From: Mesostigma viride
Lineage: Eukaryota; Streptophyta; Mesostigmatophyceae; Mesostigmatales; Mesostigmataceae
Assembly: GCA_009746045.1 (NCBI GenBank)
Contig: RPFO01000156.1
Span: 1,731,381-1,795,380, forward strand
Length of the DNA stretch: 64,000 nucleotides
Direction: 5' to 3'
Made by a program: the position numbers and the translations under genes. Numbering within the stretch: the first letter of the stretch is position 1; every line of letters starts with the position of its first letter. Below the pieces are notes generated by a model. It was not told where the DNA came from. It worked only from the letters and a program-made list of their open reading frames with translations, and made no database searches. This document shows positions 49,901-60,729 of the stretch, one piece after another.

Positions 49901-52900
49901 CCGTCAGGCGCTGTCAGGCCTGCGAGCTGGGCAGCACTCGGCGCCACGTGCTCCTCCAGCGCAGCTGGGACGACCGCCTTCATATCATCCTTGCTGACGG
50001 GGGGGCTTTGTGAGCATGGCGCAGTGGCAGCCTGGCCTCGCACCTGGGCCAAGCAACGTCGGACGCCCCCCGCAAGGCCCAGTCCACGGAAATCATTCTC
50101 GTCACAGGAGGCGTAGCTGGTCAAGATAAAGTGACGTTGGTAGTCCACCGGTTTCCCATGTTGCAAAATCGAGAGTCTCACCCTAGTCAGGCAGGGTAAT
50201 GTAGCAATTTTGTGCCAAGAAGGAGAGGACCAGCACATTGTTGCAGAGAAAGAAATGCCCGTTTGAAAATGTCAAACCATGCATGCCCGTGACAGGGGCG
50301 GAAGCGTCGGACGGCAAAATCGCGTCTGGCGTAACCGACGAGCTTGGCGATGAGCTCTGCGTGGAGGTGCGGGGTGAACCGGGGGTTAGAGCTTGGATCG
50401 ACGCGTGAAGGTTGGCATCCACAGGAGCTGCTGGCGCCGCAAATTGGCTCCGCCAGATAATATCATTATAAGAAAAGTATCACGATTCTTATAGGATTAA
50501 AAGTGCTCACTCCGGTGCTCGGCGACTCGCCAACGGGAGCACGTGTTTTAATTAATTAATTGATTAAGAATATCATTACAAGCGTATTCATCCTCTTCTT
50601 ATTGGTTTTGTCTCTCCCACTTAATGGCTCTGCATCTGAACATGGCCCCATGCAGTCACGTCCCTGGCTGGCTATGAGCACGTCTTTGCTTACAGCGCGG
50701 CCAAGGGGGCCATCGAGGCGTTCACCCGCAGCGGTACGTAATTTTATTATTTTAATCATGAATCATGCAGTCAGGCATCAGTCAGCTGGCATCAGCCATG
50801 TAGGCATCAGTCAGGCAGAGAGCTTGAAAGCGCTTGATCACGTGCGGGCGGCCGTATGTGATCAAGGGCCGGCCTAGCTGTACGAAACTGCGAATCCTAA
50901 CATTAGTAGGAGCTCTTTCGCTCTCTGCCTGACATCAAATGTTTGTGTCAATAAGATACTGACAGTGTCTAAGTTGTTAACTATACGTCAAGACTTGGAT
51001 GAACTGAAACGCCGGACCTAGTGGAGATGTTCCGAGCTAGGGTGGGCGCGTTGCATTTTGCCAAATTCCTAACTTGCTGGAGGCACTGACGGATGAGCGA
51101 CGACAACCTTTGGTATGCTGGTTACTAAAATTAACACTGTAGCTGCCTATAATTTATTTTGCGGGTCTTTGGGGGGGGGATGACACTTTCACGGAGCAAA
51201 GCACCTGTTGAAGCCTCCACCCTCCACATTATTATGAGTGTATGCGTTGGCTTTGCTCCTGGGATCATGCCACATGACCGCCCTCCTGTACTATAGCTCT
51301 TGGAATGACTGTAGCCGGCTTCTGATGCAATAGTCTGTGTTAAGTCAGTGTTTAGCTGCATTTCAATAGCTGCTGGTTTTATCTGTCGGCAGTGCTCAGC
51401 TCAAACGGACCGGATTGCCCTGGAGATTAGTTGAGCGTTAGCCGTGTTGGTCCATATACTGCCAGTACGGGGTATTCATGAGGGGGCCAAGAATACGGCT
51501 TGTACGTACGCGAGTATTTATGAAGGGCCCTAAAGCATTCGGCCGCGAAATAATACGGCAAAAAGCGGATGCTGGTGCATGGATCAGACTGTAAAATAGA
51601 ACCCCTTGTGAACAAATCTCAAAATCAAAATTCAGCCATAGTGGCTATTTATCATCACAGTTACGAGCATGGATCATTAATTATTACAAAACTTGGAAAG
51701 CAAGGTTCATGATAGCCGATAACGAATCATGCATGCAGTTGCCCGTGCACTGTGCTGAGTCTTAACATCCCGTGTTGAGGCTCAGGCCTACAATGCGGGA
51801 TACCTACAAAGGACGGGCCCTAAATACAGCGAATTCGTGCGAGTATTCATGGACCCCATGTGAAGTATATGGACCAACACGGCACGTCAGGGAGCCAAGG
51901 GCCTGGGGGTTGGGAATGGGATGGGATGGGCTGGGTGGCGGGGAGGGGCCGGAGGGGAGAGGAGGGGACAGGCGCATGGGGGATCGAAGGGAGTGAGGTA
52001 TAGTAGCCTGGGTCAGCGCCTTGAAGGGGAGCTAGCCAGGTGTGCGGTCCGCCCTGAGTGCATGCACCAGGCATGCCCATGCGTGCATGGGCAGGTGGCA
52101 GCCGTGACCTATGACTGTAACGATATATGATATTTGTGTGTTACATGGATCGATGGCAGTGTCAACTTCAACCCTTATTACCAATAATACTGCCTTTCTA
52201 TCAAGTGTCAAGTCCATGGGGGATGAGTCGTATCTAACATCTGGGATACTAGAAAAAGCACCCAATTATAAACTGTGTGTATATCAAACTTTTTGTCTGC
52301 TGTCATGATGCAGGATCGTACATGCAGCTCTCCTTTTCTTGCTATTTCTGCACAGCACTTGATGCCACCGCATGGTGGTATCGCTATCAGTTAACCAATT
52401 AATTATCACGTAGACTGTAAATTGGACAGTAAACTATATCAAGTGCCTAGAATAAATTAGTTGGGTATCTAGGTTCAATCACTTTTGGTTGTTGGTAATG
52501 TGGCAACGGCTGCATTTGACTAGTGGCGACGGCTGCATTATATATATGCCTGGCTAAGTGATCTGCCGCCAAAAGGCGCCCGAGCTCCGTGCCTTTTTCT
52601 GCCCGCCCCTCGCAGCGGGTGAGACCTCGGTGGCGGCCCAGCTGGGGGTGACGACTCCAGGCGGGGCGGATATCCTCATCCATTCGGTGCAGGCCTACCT
52701 CGAGGCCCACCCCACCCACGCTGTCGTCAAGGTCGACTGCCACAACGCGTTCAACAGTCTGTCCCGCGCCAGCATGTTTGCGGCCGTCATGGAGTCCTTC
52801 GAGGACTTGTACGCTTGGACAGCCGTGTGCTACGGCCAGCCCGGCCAACTGGTTCACATCATGGAGGACGGCACTCGCGGCGGCCTGCTGTCGCGGTCGG

Positions 52901-55154
52901 GCACCCAGCAAGGGGACCCCCTGGGACCCCTGTACTTTGCCGCCCCCTCCAGGGCTGCCTCCAAGCGGTCCATGCTGCCCACCCGGCGGTCGCTATTCAG
53001 GCCTACTTGGATGATATCTACCTTCTGGGCCCTGTGCCGGACACCACCGCGGCTCTGCTGGCACTGCAGACCGCGGTGGCCGACATCAACCTCCAGTTGA
53101 CCCTGGCCAAGTGCGCGGTGTACTCGCCCCAAGGTGATTGCTCCGGCTTTCCGCCCCAGCTCTTGGGCCGGGACGAGCGCCTCCATGGGTTGGATGTCCT
53201 CGGCGTTCCGGTTGGCGACCCCGCGTTTGTCATCGATGCTCTGCGGGCCGCCCTCGAGGCACGCACTGAGGTACTGCCCTTGATTGCGCGCCTTCATGAT
53301 TCGCAGACCAAGGGTCTGCTTCTGTGGTTTTGCGCTCACCCTCGCGTCGTTCACTGGCTCCGGGGCGCTCTTCCGGCTCAGGTCCGGCTGGCCGCCGAGG
53401 GCCACGACGAACGCATCCAGTCGGCCTTGGCGCAGCTGGTCCCGGGCCCCGACCTCCCGCCACATGCTATTCGCATTGCCTCCCTGCCTGCACGGATGGG
53501 TGGCTGCGGTCTGACTCGTGCCGCCCGGCTGGCCCCAGCAGCATTTTTGGGCTCCGTCGCTCAGTCGTGGGCGGAAAGCTGCCGGCTCCTGCCCCTTTTG
53601 GCAACAGCAGCGCCTGACCTCCTGGACCCCAGCAGCCCTTTGCCCTTCGTCACCGCCATCCAGGAGGCCTATGCTGAGATCCAGCAGGCCTGTTCTCCCG
53701 TCCGTGCCGCTCAGGCGGTACAGCGCCACCTCCCTCGCGGCACTCCCTCGGTCGCCTCCGTTCAATCTCCCGCCGCATTCCCTGCTCGCGTCATCGATAA
53801 ACACCAGAAAACCTACGCGGGTATTCTGCACACGGCTGATTGGATTGCTCTTTTCGCGGACCTCAACGCCCAGGGACGTGCGTGGCTGTTCTCGCTTTCC
53901 TTGCGGAGTGTGGGCTCGGCGTACCTTCGTGCTCTTCCCATGGCCCCCCATTCGCCTTGGCTCCCAGCCACTACTCGGTGGCGCTCCGGCACCAGCTATT
54001 TGCCCCGCAGCCTCTTGTTCCGGCCGGGCGGCCTTGTGGTAGCTGTGGGCAGCCGCTGGATCCCACGGGGACTCACTACCTTGCCTGCATGGGGGGCCAA
54101 CAGAATCAGAATTGGTATTTGTATTTGCACACTGTCCTCCTGACGGTGGTGCTCGCCATGATTCGGTCGGTCTTCCCCCACGCGAACATCCGGTCCGAGG
54201 ATGCGGATGGCGCTGCCTTCTATTCCCCCAACCACCGGCCTGACATCGTGGTGCTGGACTTTGAGGGGGGTGGCCGGCATCTGCTTATTGACGTTTCGGT
54301 GGCGCGGCCCTTGGCTCTTAGCCACGTGGCTGGGGCCTCCCTCACGGCAGGTTACACGGCGGACCGGGCGGAGCGGGCCAAGCTCCTGGCCTACGGCGAC
54401 GTCGGGCACCATCGTGTGGTGCCCTTTGTCCTGGAGGAGTTTGGGGCCATGGGGCCCCTGACCTCCGCCTTCTTCAAGGAGTGTTGCCGGCTCCGGGAGG
54501 ACCGGCTGGACCTGGAGGGCCAGCGGGCCCCATGGTCGGCGCGGACCTGGACGTCATATTGGCGTCAGCGCTTGTCGGTGGCGCTGACTCGGGCCATGGC
54601 TGACATCATGCTCCGCCGTACGCGGGCTGATTTTGCGGTGCAGCAGGGCTATTAGGTTCCTCCCGTTAGGCGTTTCCATTGGTCTTATCGTAGTATAGAG
54701 CTTTGACATGGCTCTGTATATAGGTTTATAGCTGGGCGTTTGCTTTGGTTTGAGTGATTTCACTCTGCTGTAAGTAATTATATTTTTAATATATATGCCT
54801 GGCTCCCTGGGTATGCCCGTGTTCAACTGCATGATGCTTGGTGTTTACAAAATAATTGCCCTTGTATCGTATGCAGCGGCAGTCTTCTGCCACAGAAACA
54901 AGACTGGGGTCCGCATCAACTCGGTCCACCCTGCCGCAATCGTCACTCCTATGGTCATGGCACTTGATGAGAGGATGAGGGAGGCCGGTTTTGAGCCAAG
55001 CGGCGTTGAGAAAGAGACCGGTTCCACCCCGGGCATGCCAAACGATGTCGCGTACATGGTGCTGTACCTCGCATCAGACGAGTCCAAGTTCTTGAATGGT
55101 CTTGCCATGCTGGTGGATAATGGAACTACGATCACGCCCGGTATCGTGGTCTAA
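46943..55154 (+). CDS. Classical short-chain dehydrogenase/reductase (SDR)
   Basis: This is an NAD(P)-dependent oxidoreductase with a Rossmann fold. Exons are 46943-47204, 47487-47639, 50656-50733 and 54877-55154; three phase-1 joins give 256 residues, the normal length for a classical SDR. The cofactor motif TGGAKGLG, the NNAG motif and the catalytic triad are present: Ser in NMSS, Tyr and Lys in YSAAK, with Ser and Tyr 13 residues apart across the exon 2-3 join. The acidic residue after strand two (VYVGDIDD) favours NAD over NADP. The C-terminal part SVHPAAIVTPM and the end VDNGTTITPG resemble bacterial-type hydroxysteroid or cyclic-alcohol dehydrogenases, but the substrate cannot be assigned. 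The ATG at 46943 was chosen; the frame is open upstream, but only from a TTG. Introns 2 (3.0 kb) and 3 (4.1 kb) hold retroelements. Confidence 0.88.
48622..50472 (-). mobile_element. LINE-like element E2 (family 1) in SDR intron 2
   Basis: It has the same organisation as E1: ORF1 on the minus strand (about 50040-49047, several frameshifts and stops), then the 3' UTR and hairpin ending at 48622, here with a (TTA)n-type tail at 48590-48625. ORF1 motifs are YRLPHTRDKAAPPPVVLTFS, RIRFLSRKRKL, WSLDDDLT and KVYWRGG. It lies antisense to the host SDR gene within the 3016-bp intron 47640-50655. At its 5' side sits a SINE-like insert with its own short direct repeats (see 50473-50567). Confidence 0.6.
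50473..50567 (+). mobile_element. SINE-like insert, family A, copy 3 (SDR intron 2)
   Basis: About 95 bp carry 'aggattaaaagtgctc', the hairpin and a TTTTAATTAATTAATT tail. AATATCATTATAAG (50459-50472) precedes it and AATATCATTACAAG (50568-50581) follows, 13 of 14 identical, consistent with a target-site duplication. It ends about 75 bp before SDR exon 3. Confidence 0.55.
52556..54788 (+). mobile_element. 5'-truncated LINE with 16-bp target-site duplications in SDR intron 3
   Basis: The 2233-bp insertion is bounded by the identical 16-mer ATATATATGCCTGGCT at 52540-52555 and 54789-54804. This is the signature of target-primed reverse transcription. Its coding strand is the same as that of the host SDR gene. 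It ends in an AT-rich tail (taattatatttttaat) rather than pure poly(A). It lies wholly within the 4143-bp intron 50734-54876, so correct splicing would remove it. Confidence 0.85.
52558..54655 (+). pseudogene. LINE reverse transcriptase with C-terminal zinc knuckle and endonuclease-like motif
   Basis: Reverse transcriptase boxes are VDCHNAFNSLSR, GTQQGDPLGPLYFA and, after a -1 frame change at the C5 run 52943-52947, AYLDDIYLLG (the catalytic YxDD). A thumb-like region follows, RMGGCGLTRAARLAPAAFLG. A second -1 change near 53955 leads to a CX2CX9HX3C knuckle (CGSCGQPLDPTGTHYLAC) and RPDIVVLDF...LLIDVSVA, a PD-(D/E)xK-like pattern as in the restriction-like endonuclease of R2-type LINEs. The stop is at 54653-54655. 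The N-terminus is missing. The endonuclease reading is inference from motif order; no structure was modelled. Confidence 0.75.
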
Positions 55155-55197
55155 GTCATCCAACAGGTCTGCGCACAAATTCATTCACTCGTGAACT

Positions 55198-55514
55198 CAC
55201 TCACTCACTCACTCACTCACTCACTCACTCACTCACTCACTCACTCACTCACTCACTCACTCACTCACTCACTCACTCACTCACTCACTCACTCACTCAC
55301 TCACTCACTCACTCACTCACTCACTCACTCACTCACTCACTCACTCACTCACTCACTCACTCACTCACTCACTCACTCACTCACTCACTCACTCACTCAC
55401 TCACTCACTCACTCACTCACTCACTCACTCACTCACTCACTCACTCACTCACTCACTCACTCACTCACTCACTCACTCACTCACTCACTCACTCACTCAC
55501 TCACTCACTCACTC
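55198..55514. repeat. (TCAC)n microsatellite, about 79 copies, 3' of the SDR gene
   Basis: The tract starts 44 bp after the SDR stop codon and probably lies in the 3' UTR or just past it. It is almost perfect and turns into TCGC/TCGT at its end. Confidence 0.95.
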
Positions 55515-55912
55515 GCTCGCTCGTTCGTTCGTTCGTTCGTCCATTCACGCGCCTCCGTTGGGAGAGTCACGGGGTATACCGACTTTTAAACGTAGGTCCC
55601 TATTTGATGCACAACAAGAAGGGGGCATGGGACCCCTCCCTTCTCTCGTTGCCTTGAAAGGTCACCTGCATGCACTATATGTGGCATCCTGCGTCTTAAT
55701 AGTGCCAGAACCTAGGTCTACTCCACTTTGGTTGGAATTGGGGTCGACGATTGTGGAATAAAACACGGATGTCCCTGAGAAATGCAGGGCGTCATCAGTT
55801 GCAGTATAATGAATGATCGTGTATACTTATAGTGCACACTATCGGTAGTCCGCACGGTTGTCTTGAGCACTTAGTAGTATTTCTATGTGAAAGTGCTTGT
55901 AAACTACTGAGT

Positions 55913-56145
55913 TAATTAATTAATTAATAAGCACATGACTGCGTCACGTGGGTGCCAATACAGAGTAAAGGAACCTTCAACCCTATATACACAGCGAGAA
56001 GGAGGGAGGGCGCCCTAGCTTCTCTCACTGCCGCAAGTGGGCAGGCCACAGAGCGCTCTCTCCACGGCATGGTGCATCATGCCGGAGCGCAACACTCACA
56101 TGGGTGCAATACAACCAGTGCAATACCATAGGTAGGCTACTGCTG
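55913..56145 (-). mobile_element. 3'-end fragment of LINE family 1 (E3)
   Basis: About 230 bp match the 3' UTR of E1 and E2 almost base for base, including the hairpin (here GCACATGACTGCGTCACGTG) and a TTAATTAATTAATTAA tail. The match ends near 56140. It is a severely 5'-truncated insertion, as expected from incomplete target-primed reverse transcription. A short imperfect repeat (ctactgag at 55905 and ctactgctgag at 56137) may be the target-site duplication. Confidence 0.6.
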
Positions 56146-56712
56146 AGTGATCGAGGTTTACCTGTGAATGCACAACAAGTAGCCATGAAAGGGACTCCGC
56201 AAACGTACCAGAAAGTCAAGTATAAAAAAGCCCCGTTCATGGGATGCCATGGTGTGTCCTCTCACACATGGTGATGATGGCTCATGCCTAAAATGCTGTC
56301 TTCTTTAGTAGAAGGTCTATACCTCTAAATCTATACCTGTAAGCTAGTATAAGTAGGTACTTGCGTGTCATGCGCATGGGCATGCCACGGAGTAGTACTA
56401 TGCTAATCTCATGAGAAAATGATTACACAAAAAGTTACAAATATCGTCTGCATCATGCCCCAATCATCTAGTCACTAGAGGGGGATATAATCTGTATTCT
56501 GGCATTATCTGCCGGTATACACCGCGCCCGCATGATAGACAAGGAGAAAAGGGCTGCCGACTGCGATAAGCACCTTCCTGTGGGGCATCACTCCTGTTTT
56601 CTCTGGTAGAATGCAGGGTATAGAACGGTCCGCAAGTTAAAGCCCGACCGGCTCAGCTATCTATGGCGGTCGGTCACGTTGAGCTTGGGATAAGGTGAAC
56701 ACAGAGAACTGC
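56146..56712. other. Transposon debris between E3 and the copia LTR
   Basis: It contains repeat C (56340-56485), a fragment of the LINE-associated text (56520-56620) and about 90 bp before the LTR with nothing recognised. No gene is supported. Confidence 0.5.
56340..56485 (+). repeat. Dispersed repeat C, copy 3
   Basis: The body of repeat C is present from 'aagtaggtacttgcgtgtca' through 'atcgtctgcatcatgcccca' to a ctagtcactag end. A LINE fragment (cgcatgatagacaaggag to about 56620) follows at once, the same order as at 31860-32050 and suggesting an association of the two. Confidence 0.5.
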
Positions 56713-56989
56713 TGTCGGAGCTGGCCAACCACTGGTTTATGTCTTAGCCAGCAAAGCCTATCCGGTTAGCCGTAACCGTGGGACAAGCTAGCTGTCCGTA
56801 CCGACCCGGATAAGGCCCCGGACTGGGGCCTAGGTGGCGCCGGCCCTAGGCGCCGCCCTTAGACCGGTCGACCGCATCGGACCGCCGGATTATAGCCGGC
56901 GGCTTAGCGGACGCTAGCGGAAGGCGTGCGGACGGACATGGGGAACTTAGAGCCAGATCCTAGGGCTCTAGAGTTACTCAACTCCGACA
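56713..56989 (-). repeat. Putative 3' LTR of the copia-like element
   Basis: On the minus strand the segment begins TGTCGGAG at 56989 and ends CTCCGACA at 56713, an 8-bp inverted TG...CA terminus typical of LTRs. It is preceded by a purine-rich stretch that could be the polypurine tract. It is GC-rich and can fold strongly. No second copy is in the window, so the LTR identity is not proven by repetition. Confidence 0.5.
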
Positions 56990-57361
56990 TACTCTTTTGT
57001 TCTTTGATTAATTATCAAAATAATTACATCAAATGCAGACCATACAAAACCCTCTAAGGTAGGGAACTCAAGGGGGCCTCAAGGCCGTCAAAATCACCAC
57101 GGTATCGACCCGCGCCCTTGTGATCACACATGAATAGTGATGTAATAAGTAGCGAGAAAAAAACAACTATGCCACCAGACAAAAGGTGACCCATTTATTA
57201 GGACCAGTGACCCGCCGACGGGCCCAAGGCACCGTCCAACGTGGCTAGGGTATGGTCAGGACAAGCAAAAAAAACTACCACCATGATATTCGTGAATGCT
57301 AGCAACACAGGGTGAGTTATGGCTGTATTCATAAAGCGCCCGAGCCGTAACCCTGTGTGGC

Positions 57362-59712
57362 TCACGGGTGTTGCATCGTCATGCGCTTGCGCAACACTGC
57401 GTACTGCGGGGCAGCCTCCCGCGCCTCCTTGGTGAGTGCATCCGCGGGATTGAGTTCATCCGCGATGTGCTGGAGACGCGTGACGCAGGAGGCCGCCTCA
57501 GCGAGTACGAGGTAATCAACGTCCTGTGACCGCGCATAGGGATTGTCAAGGAAGGCCAAACAACTTTGTGAGTCAGTGTGCACCGTGCTAGTCCAGTGAA
57601 GAGTGAACCCACACGAGCCAAATACCCAACCCAGCAAGTACCGCAGCCACATGCCATGTGAGATAGCTGAAACAATGCCCCGGCATTCAGCCGTGTTGGG
57701 GCTAGTGGCAATGCGGCTGTGCAAGCGCGAGTACCAATCTAACAACATGCCAGGCTGTCCCTCATTGCTAATAAAGAACAGTGCCCCCATGCGGGCCCGC
57801 ACTTGGCTGACTGTGCGCGTCTCTAGATTAGCATCCGTCACTATCTCGAGGTGCACCGGCTGTGAGCAATCGAGCCCACGAAGCACAATGCCGGGCGTCA
57901 TGGCCAGCTGCCGCCGAACATGAATGGACCCTAGTCCTTCCAGCACATCATCGGGCAGGCGAGCGAGCACCGCCAAATCAGGTGCCACCGTGTCCGCCAA
58001 CCACCCGAGCTTGCCCTTAACCGAGGGCCCATGGGTTGCCAACAGCGGGGACGGGAGGTCGGCCAGCAGGTCAACCACATAGTTGCGGCTATCCTGCATG
58101 TGCATGACCCATTCGCCAGAACGCGAATCCCGCTGCAACGTAGACTGCACGCCGCAAAACACCACGGGTTTACCCTCCTCATGATCCACCGCCCTGCCCA
58201 GGGGAAACTTAGCCGCCACTGCAGCAAGAAACTGGGTAGCAAAGGTGCGAGGTGCCACCAGCTTGAAGTCATCGCCATGCCACACGAAGAGGGCTGGCTC
58301 GCCAGGGACGCCGGTGGGGACCACAAAGAAGTTAGGATCCGCGCGATGGTACGTGGCCCCTAAGCTCTGCAAGACCTCCTCCGCGGAAATGCGGAAGATG
58401 ATGGGAGAGCTCTGCAGCCCCTCCACCCCTGTCAACAGCTCGATATACTCGCTGCCAATGGTGCCATCCTGCCAGACCACCGGGACCTTCACCACGTAGC
58501 GGGTGCCTTGCCATGTTTGCTGCGCGACCCCAGCGTCGCTGTGGAGGAATGCCCGCTGAAAGTCACCGCACCACATCCCGTAGTCCTTGCCCGCGTTCCG
58601 CTTGCCCAAGTAGATGACCGTCAGTAGCCGATGCGAAACATGGTTGAGCCCAGGGGTATAAAGATCCTTGGCGTCCAGCGGGGAGGACCCCTTCGTCTCC
58701 GTGACCACGGGCCTTACCCGGAACACCACCGAAGAGTTGGTCTCGTCCGGCTTGTAGGTGAGCACGAACTTCAACCGCAACCGCGTGGCCCCGGCTGGCA
58801 CACTCTCCAATCCTCGGTAGACCTCGCGCTCTCGCCACTGCTCCTTGGCTCGAATGAACGCGTCGCGCCACAAAGCAAACTTGAGAGGATCTTGACAGTC
58901 CAGGACAAGTTGCTCCCACGTCACAGGGCTATCCGCCGCCAGTGAGTGTGAGTGGAGGCCGAAGCTGCGCGGGTGCCAATCCTGAGGCTGAATGATGGAC
59001 TGGACGAGCGGCGGTGTGGAAAACGCCGCCATCGGTAAGCGCCGCACGACGCCGGGCTGCCCGACCACCACCCCCAATGGAGCGTGGTACTCGCGAAGCG
59101 GGATGCTGCCCACCCCCGCGACTGACAGCAAGTCAGCGGACACTGAGAACCCCGGGTATGATACGAAAGGTTCGCCCAGCAAGGCCACATCCTCGTAGCC
59201 ATCCACGACGTGAAACGGCGTGTCAATGCCCAACACCGGCAGCACCACCATCCCGGTAACTTGATATGCCGAAGTGCCTGCAAAGTCGGTCACCGATTTG
59301 TACGGCGACTCTAGCACTGGATACAGGGTGGCTGCCCGACGAGAGATAATAGACACGGATGCTTGCGTGTCCACAGCCACCAGCTGCCACGGTCTACACG
59401 TAGGAAACAAGGCTGACTTAACCGGCCTGACCCCCTGTGAGAGAGTTTTGACCTGAGCCACCCCTGATGCAGCTTTCGCTTTAAGCGCCTGAGCACGCCA
59501 CAAGGCCGTGACCGTTGAAGCCAGGTCCCTAGGTGGGCGAGGCGCATGGGCAGGACCCTGACCCTCCGGCGAGGCCACGCTAGGCGGGCCTCCCACATTA
59601 TCCGTGGCTAGCACAGGAGGTGAGTCACTACGTGCACTAGGTCCCGTCAAACCCACCCCATCCTCATCCCACCCATCCACGGGGTCATATTGGGGCCCAG
59701 GGGAGGGGGGGG
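57362..59712 (-). CDS. copia-like protease - reverse transcriptase - RNase H
   Basis: No ATG opens this frame; it is probably continuous with the integrase frame through a -1 shift at a C8 run (59705-59712 region). After a linker, residues near 59371 read VAVDTQASVSIIS followed by FHVVDGYEDVALLGEPF, the layout of a retropepsin but with DTQ in place of DTG. The copia reverse transcriptase follows (LRLKFVLTYKPDE, MWCGDFQRAFLHSD, FVWHGDDFKLV as the catalytic box), then RNase H (TVHTDSQSCLAFLDNPYARS and the end ELNPADALTKEA). The stop is at 57362-57364. The frame is intact over 770 codons, so the copy is fairly young or under selection. Confidence 0.8.
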
Positions 59713-60729
59713 TGTAGCTGTGTCTGCCCCTGGGAGCGACCCGTGGGGTACCACCTCAGATGCTACGACAGGCGCATTATCCTTCACTACCCACCCCAGT
59801 GCCCTGTTGGCTGCCAGCTCACTCTCCATGCTATCCCCTTGCTTATAGCCTGCCACCGATGCCCATGGTACCCTATACACCCGATCATTCCACTCTATGT
59901 CTATGACCCGCAGCGGCCAGTCTAACTTTGTGATGGCCCCAGGCCCCTGCATGGTGCCCCGTTTGCCGCTGGGCGAGCTCTCCTTGTGGAACATGACCAA
60001 CTGCCCGACCTCAAAAGCGCTAGACAAATCAGGCAGCGTGGCATCCTTGAGCCGCAGCTTGGCGGCGGTATCCTGTAGATGCTGTTGGTATGCCTCTACT
60101 ACCTCGGGTGAGTAGGTGCCCGCTGACAGCCCCCGAGGCGTGACTAGCCCAAAGCCCTTGACATCAAGCACGTGCCTATGGTTGCACACATGCATGAGCT
60201 CCTTGCACCACGCCGTCTTGACCGCGTAGGATTTGCCATGTGGGTTATCCTGTCGCTTGGCTGCCACAGTCTTGACATAGCTTACAGTGCGATCTATCAT
60301 GCCCATATTGCCGTGATCCTCACGCCCCACGATGACCACGGCCTCCATCCCCGGCAAACCTTGCACACAGCGGAACTGCTGGTCTAGCATGAGCTCCACT
60401 ACGGGATGAAAGAAAGCCAGGCTGATCTTGATAGCCCTGTGCAGGTCAGCCTCAAACATGTGAGGCAGCGGCTCAATGTAGGTGGCCTTGCTGAACCTAT
60501 CCTTGACTATGAAATAGGTGTCCCCCCCTTCCATGTGCATGACATCCCCCACAAGGTACCCTCGCTCCAAGGGTGGAGTCTTGGCATGACGCCTACGCGA
60601 CTTCTTCCTGATCTTGATGCAGGCAGGACACTGAGCACGCACATTCTTCAGCTCGTTGTATAAAGGTGCCCCTAACATGTGTGCCCCCTCTACCTCGGCT
60701 TGGGCCTCATGCCCGTATGCACGGTGCAT
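59647..60729 (-). CDS. copia-like integrase (5' part of truncated polyprotein)
   Basis: The frame has the zinc-binding HHCC pattern (HRAYGH ... CPAC), then GDVMHMEGGDTYFIVKDRFS with the first catalytic Asp, LMLDQQFRC with the second, and HGNMGMIDRTVSYVKT where copia integrases have an NGxxER block; the catalytic Glu is therefore Asp. The spacing between the last two acidic residues is 30. A C-terminal SH3-like region (FEVGQLVMFHKESS, VYRVPWASVAGY) follows. The frame remains open upstream of the first ATG to about 60810 but is cut off there. It overlaps the next frame by tens of bases. Confidence 0.65.
   Translation of the reverse strand: MHRAYGHEAQAEVEGAHMLGAPLYNELKNVRAQCPACIKIRKKSRRRHAKTPPLERGYLVGDVMHMEGGDTYFIVKDRFSKATYIEPLPHMFEADLHRAIKISLAFFHPVVELMLDQQFRCVQGLPGMEAVVIVGREDHGNMGMIDRTVSYVKTVAAKRQDNPHGKSYAVKTAWCKELMHVCNHRHVLDVKGFGLVTPRGLSAGTYSPEVVEAYQQHLQDTAAKLRLKDATLPDLSSAFEVGQLVMFHKESSPSGKRGTMQGPGAITKLDWPLRVIDIEWNDRVYRVPWASVAGYKQGDSMESELAANRALGWVVKDNAPVVASEVVPHGSLPGADTATPPPPLGPNMTPWMGGMRMGWV

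Noticed and set aside
52854-53951. A 365-codon antisense frame over the intron LINE
   Set aside because: The sense strand carries RT motifs; the antisense frame has none.
55191-55589. A 132-codon SLTH-repeat frame
   Set aside because: It is the translation of the TCAC microsatellite.
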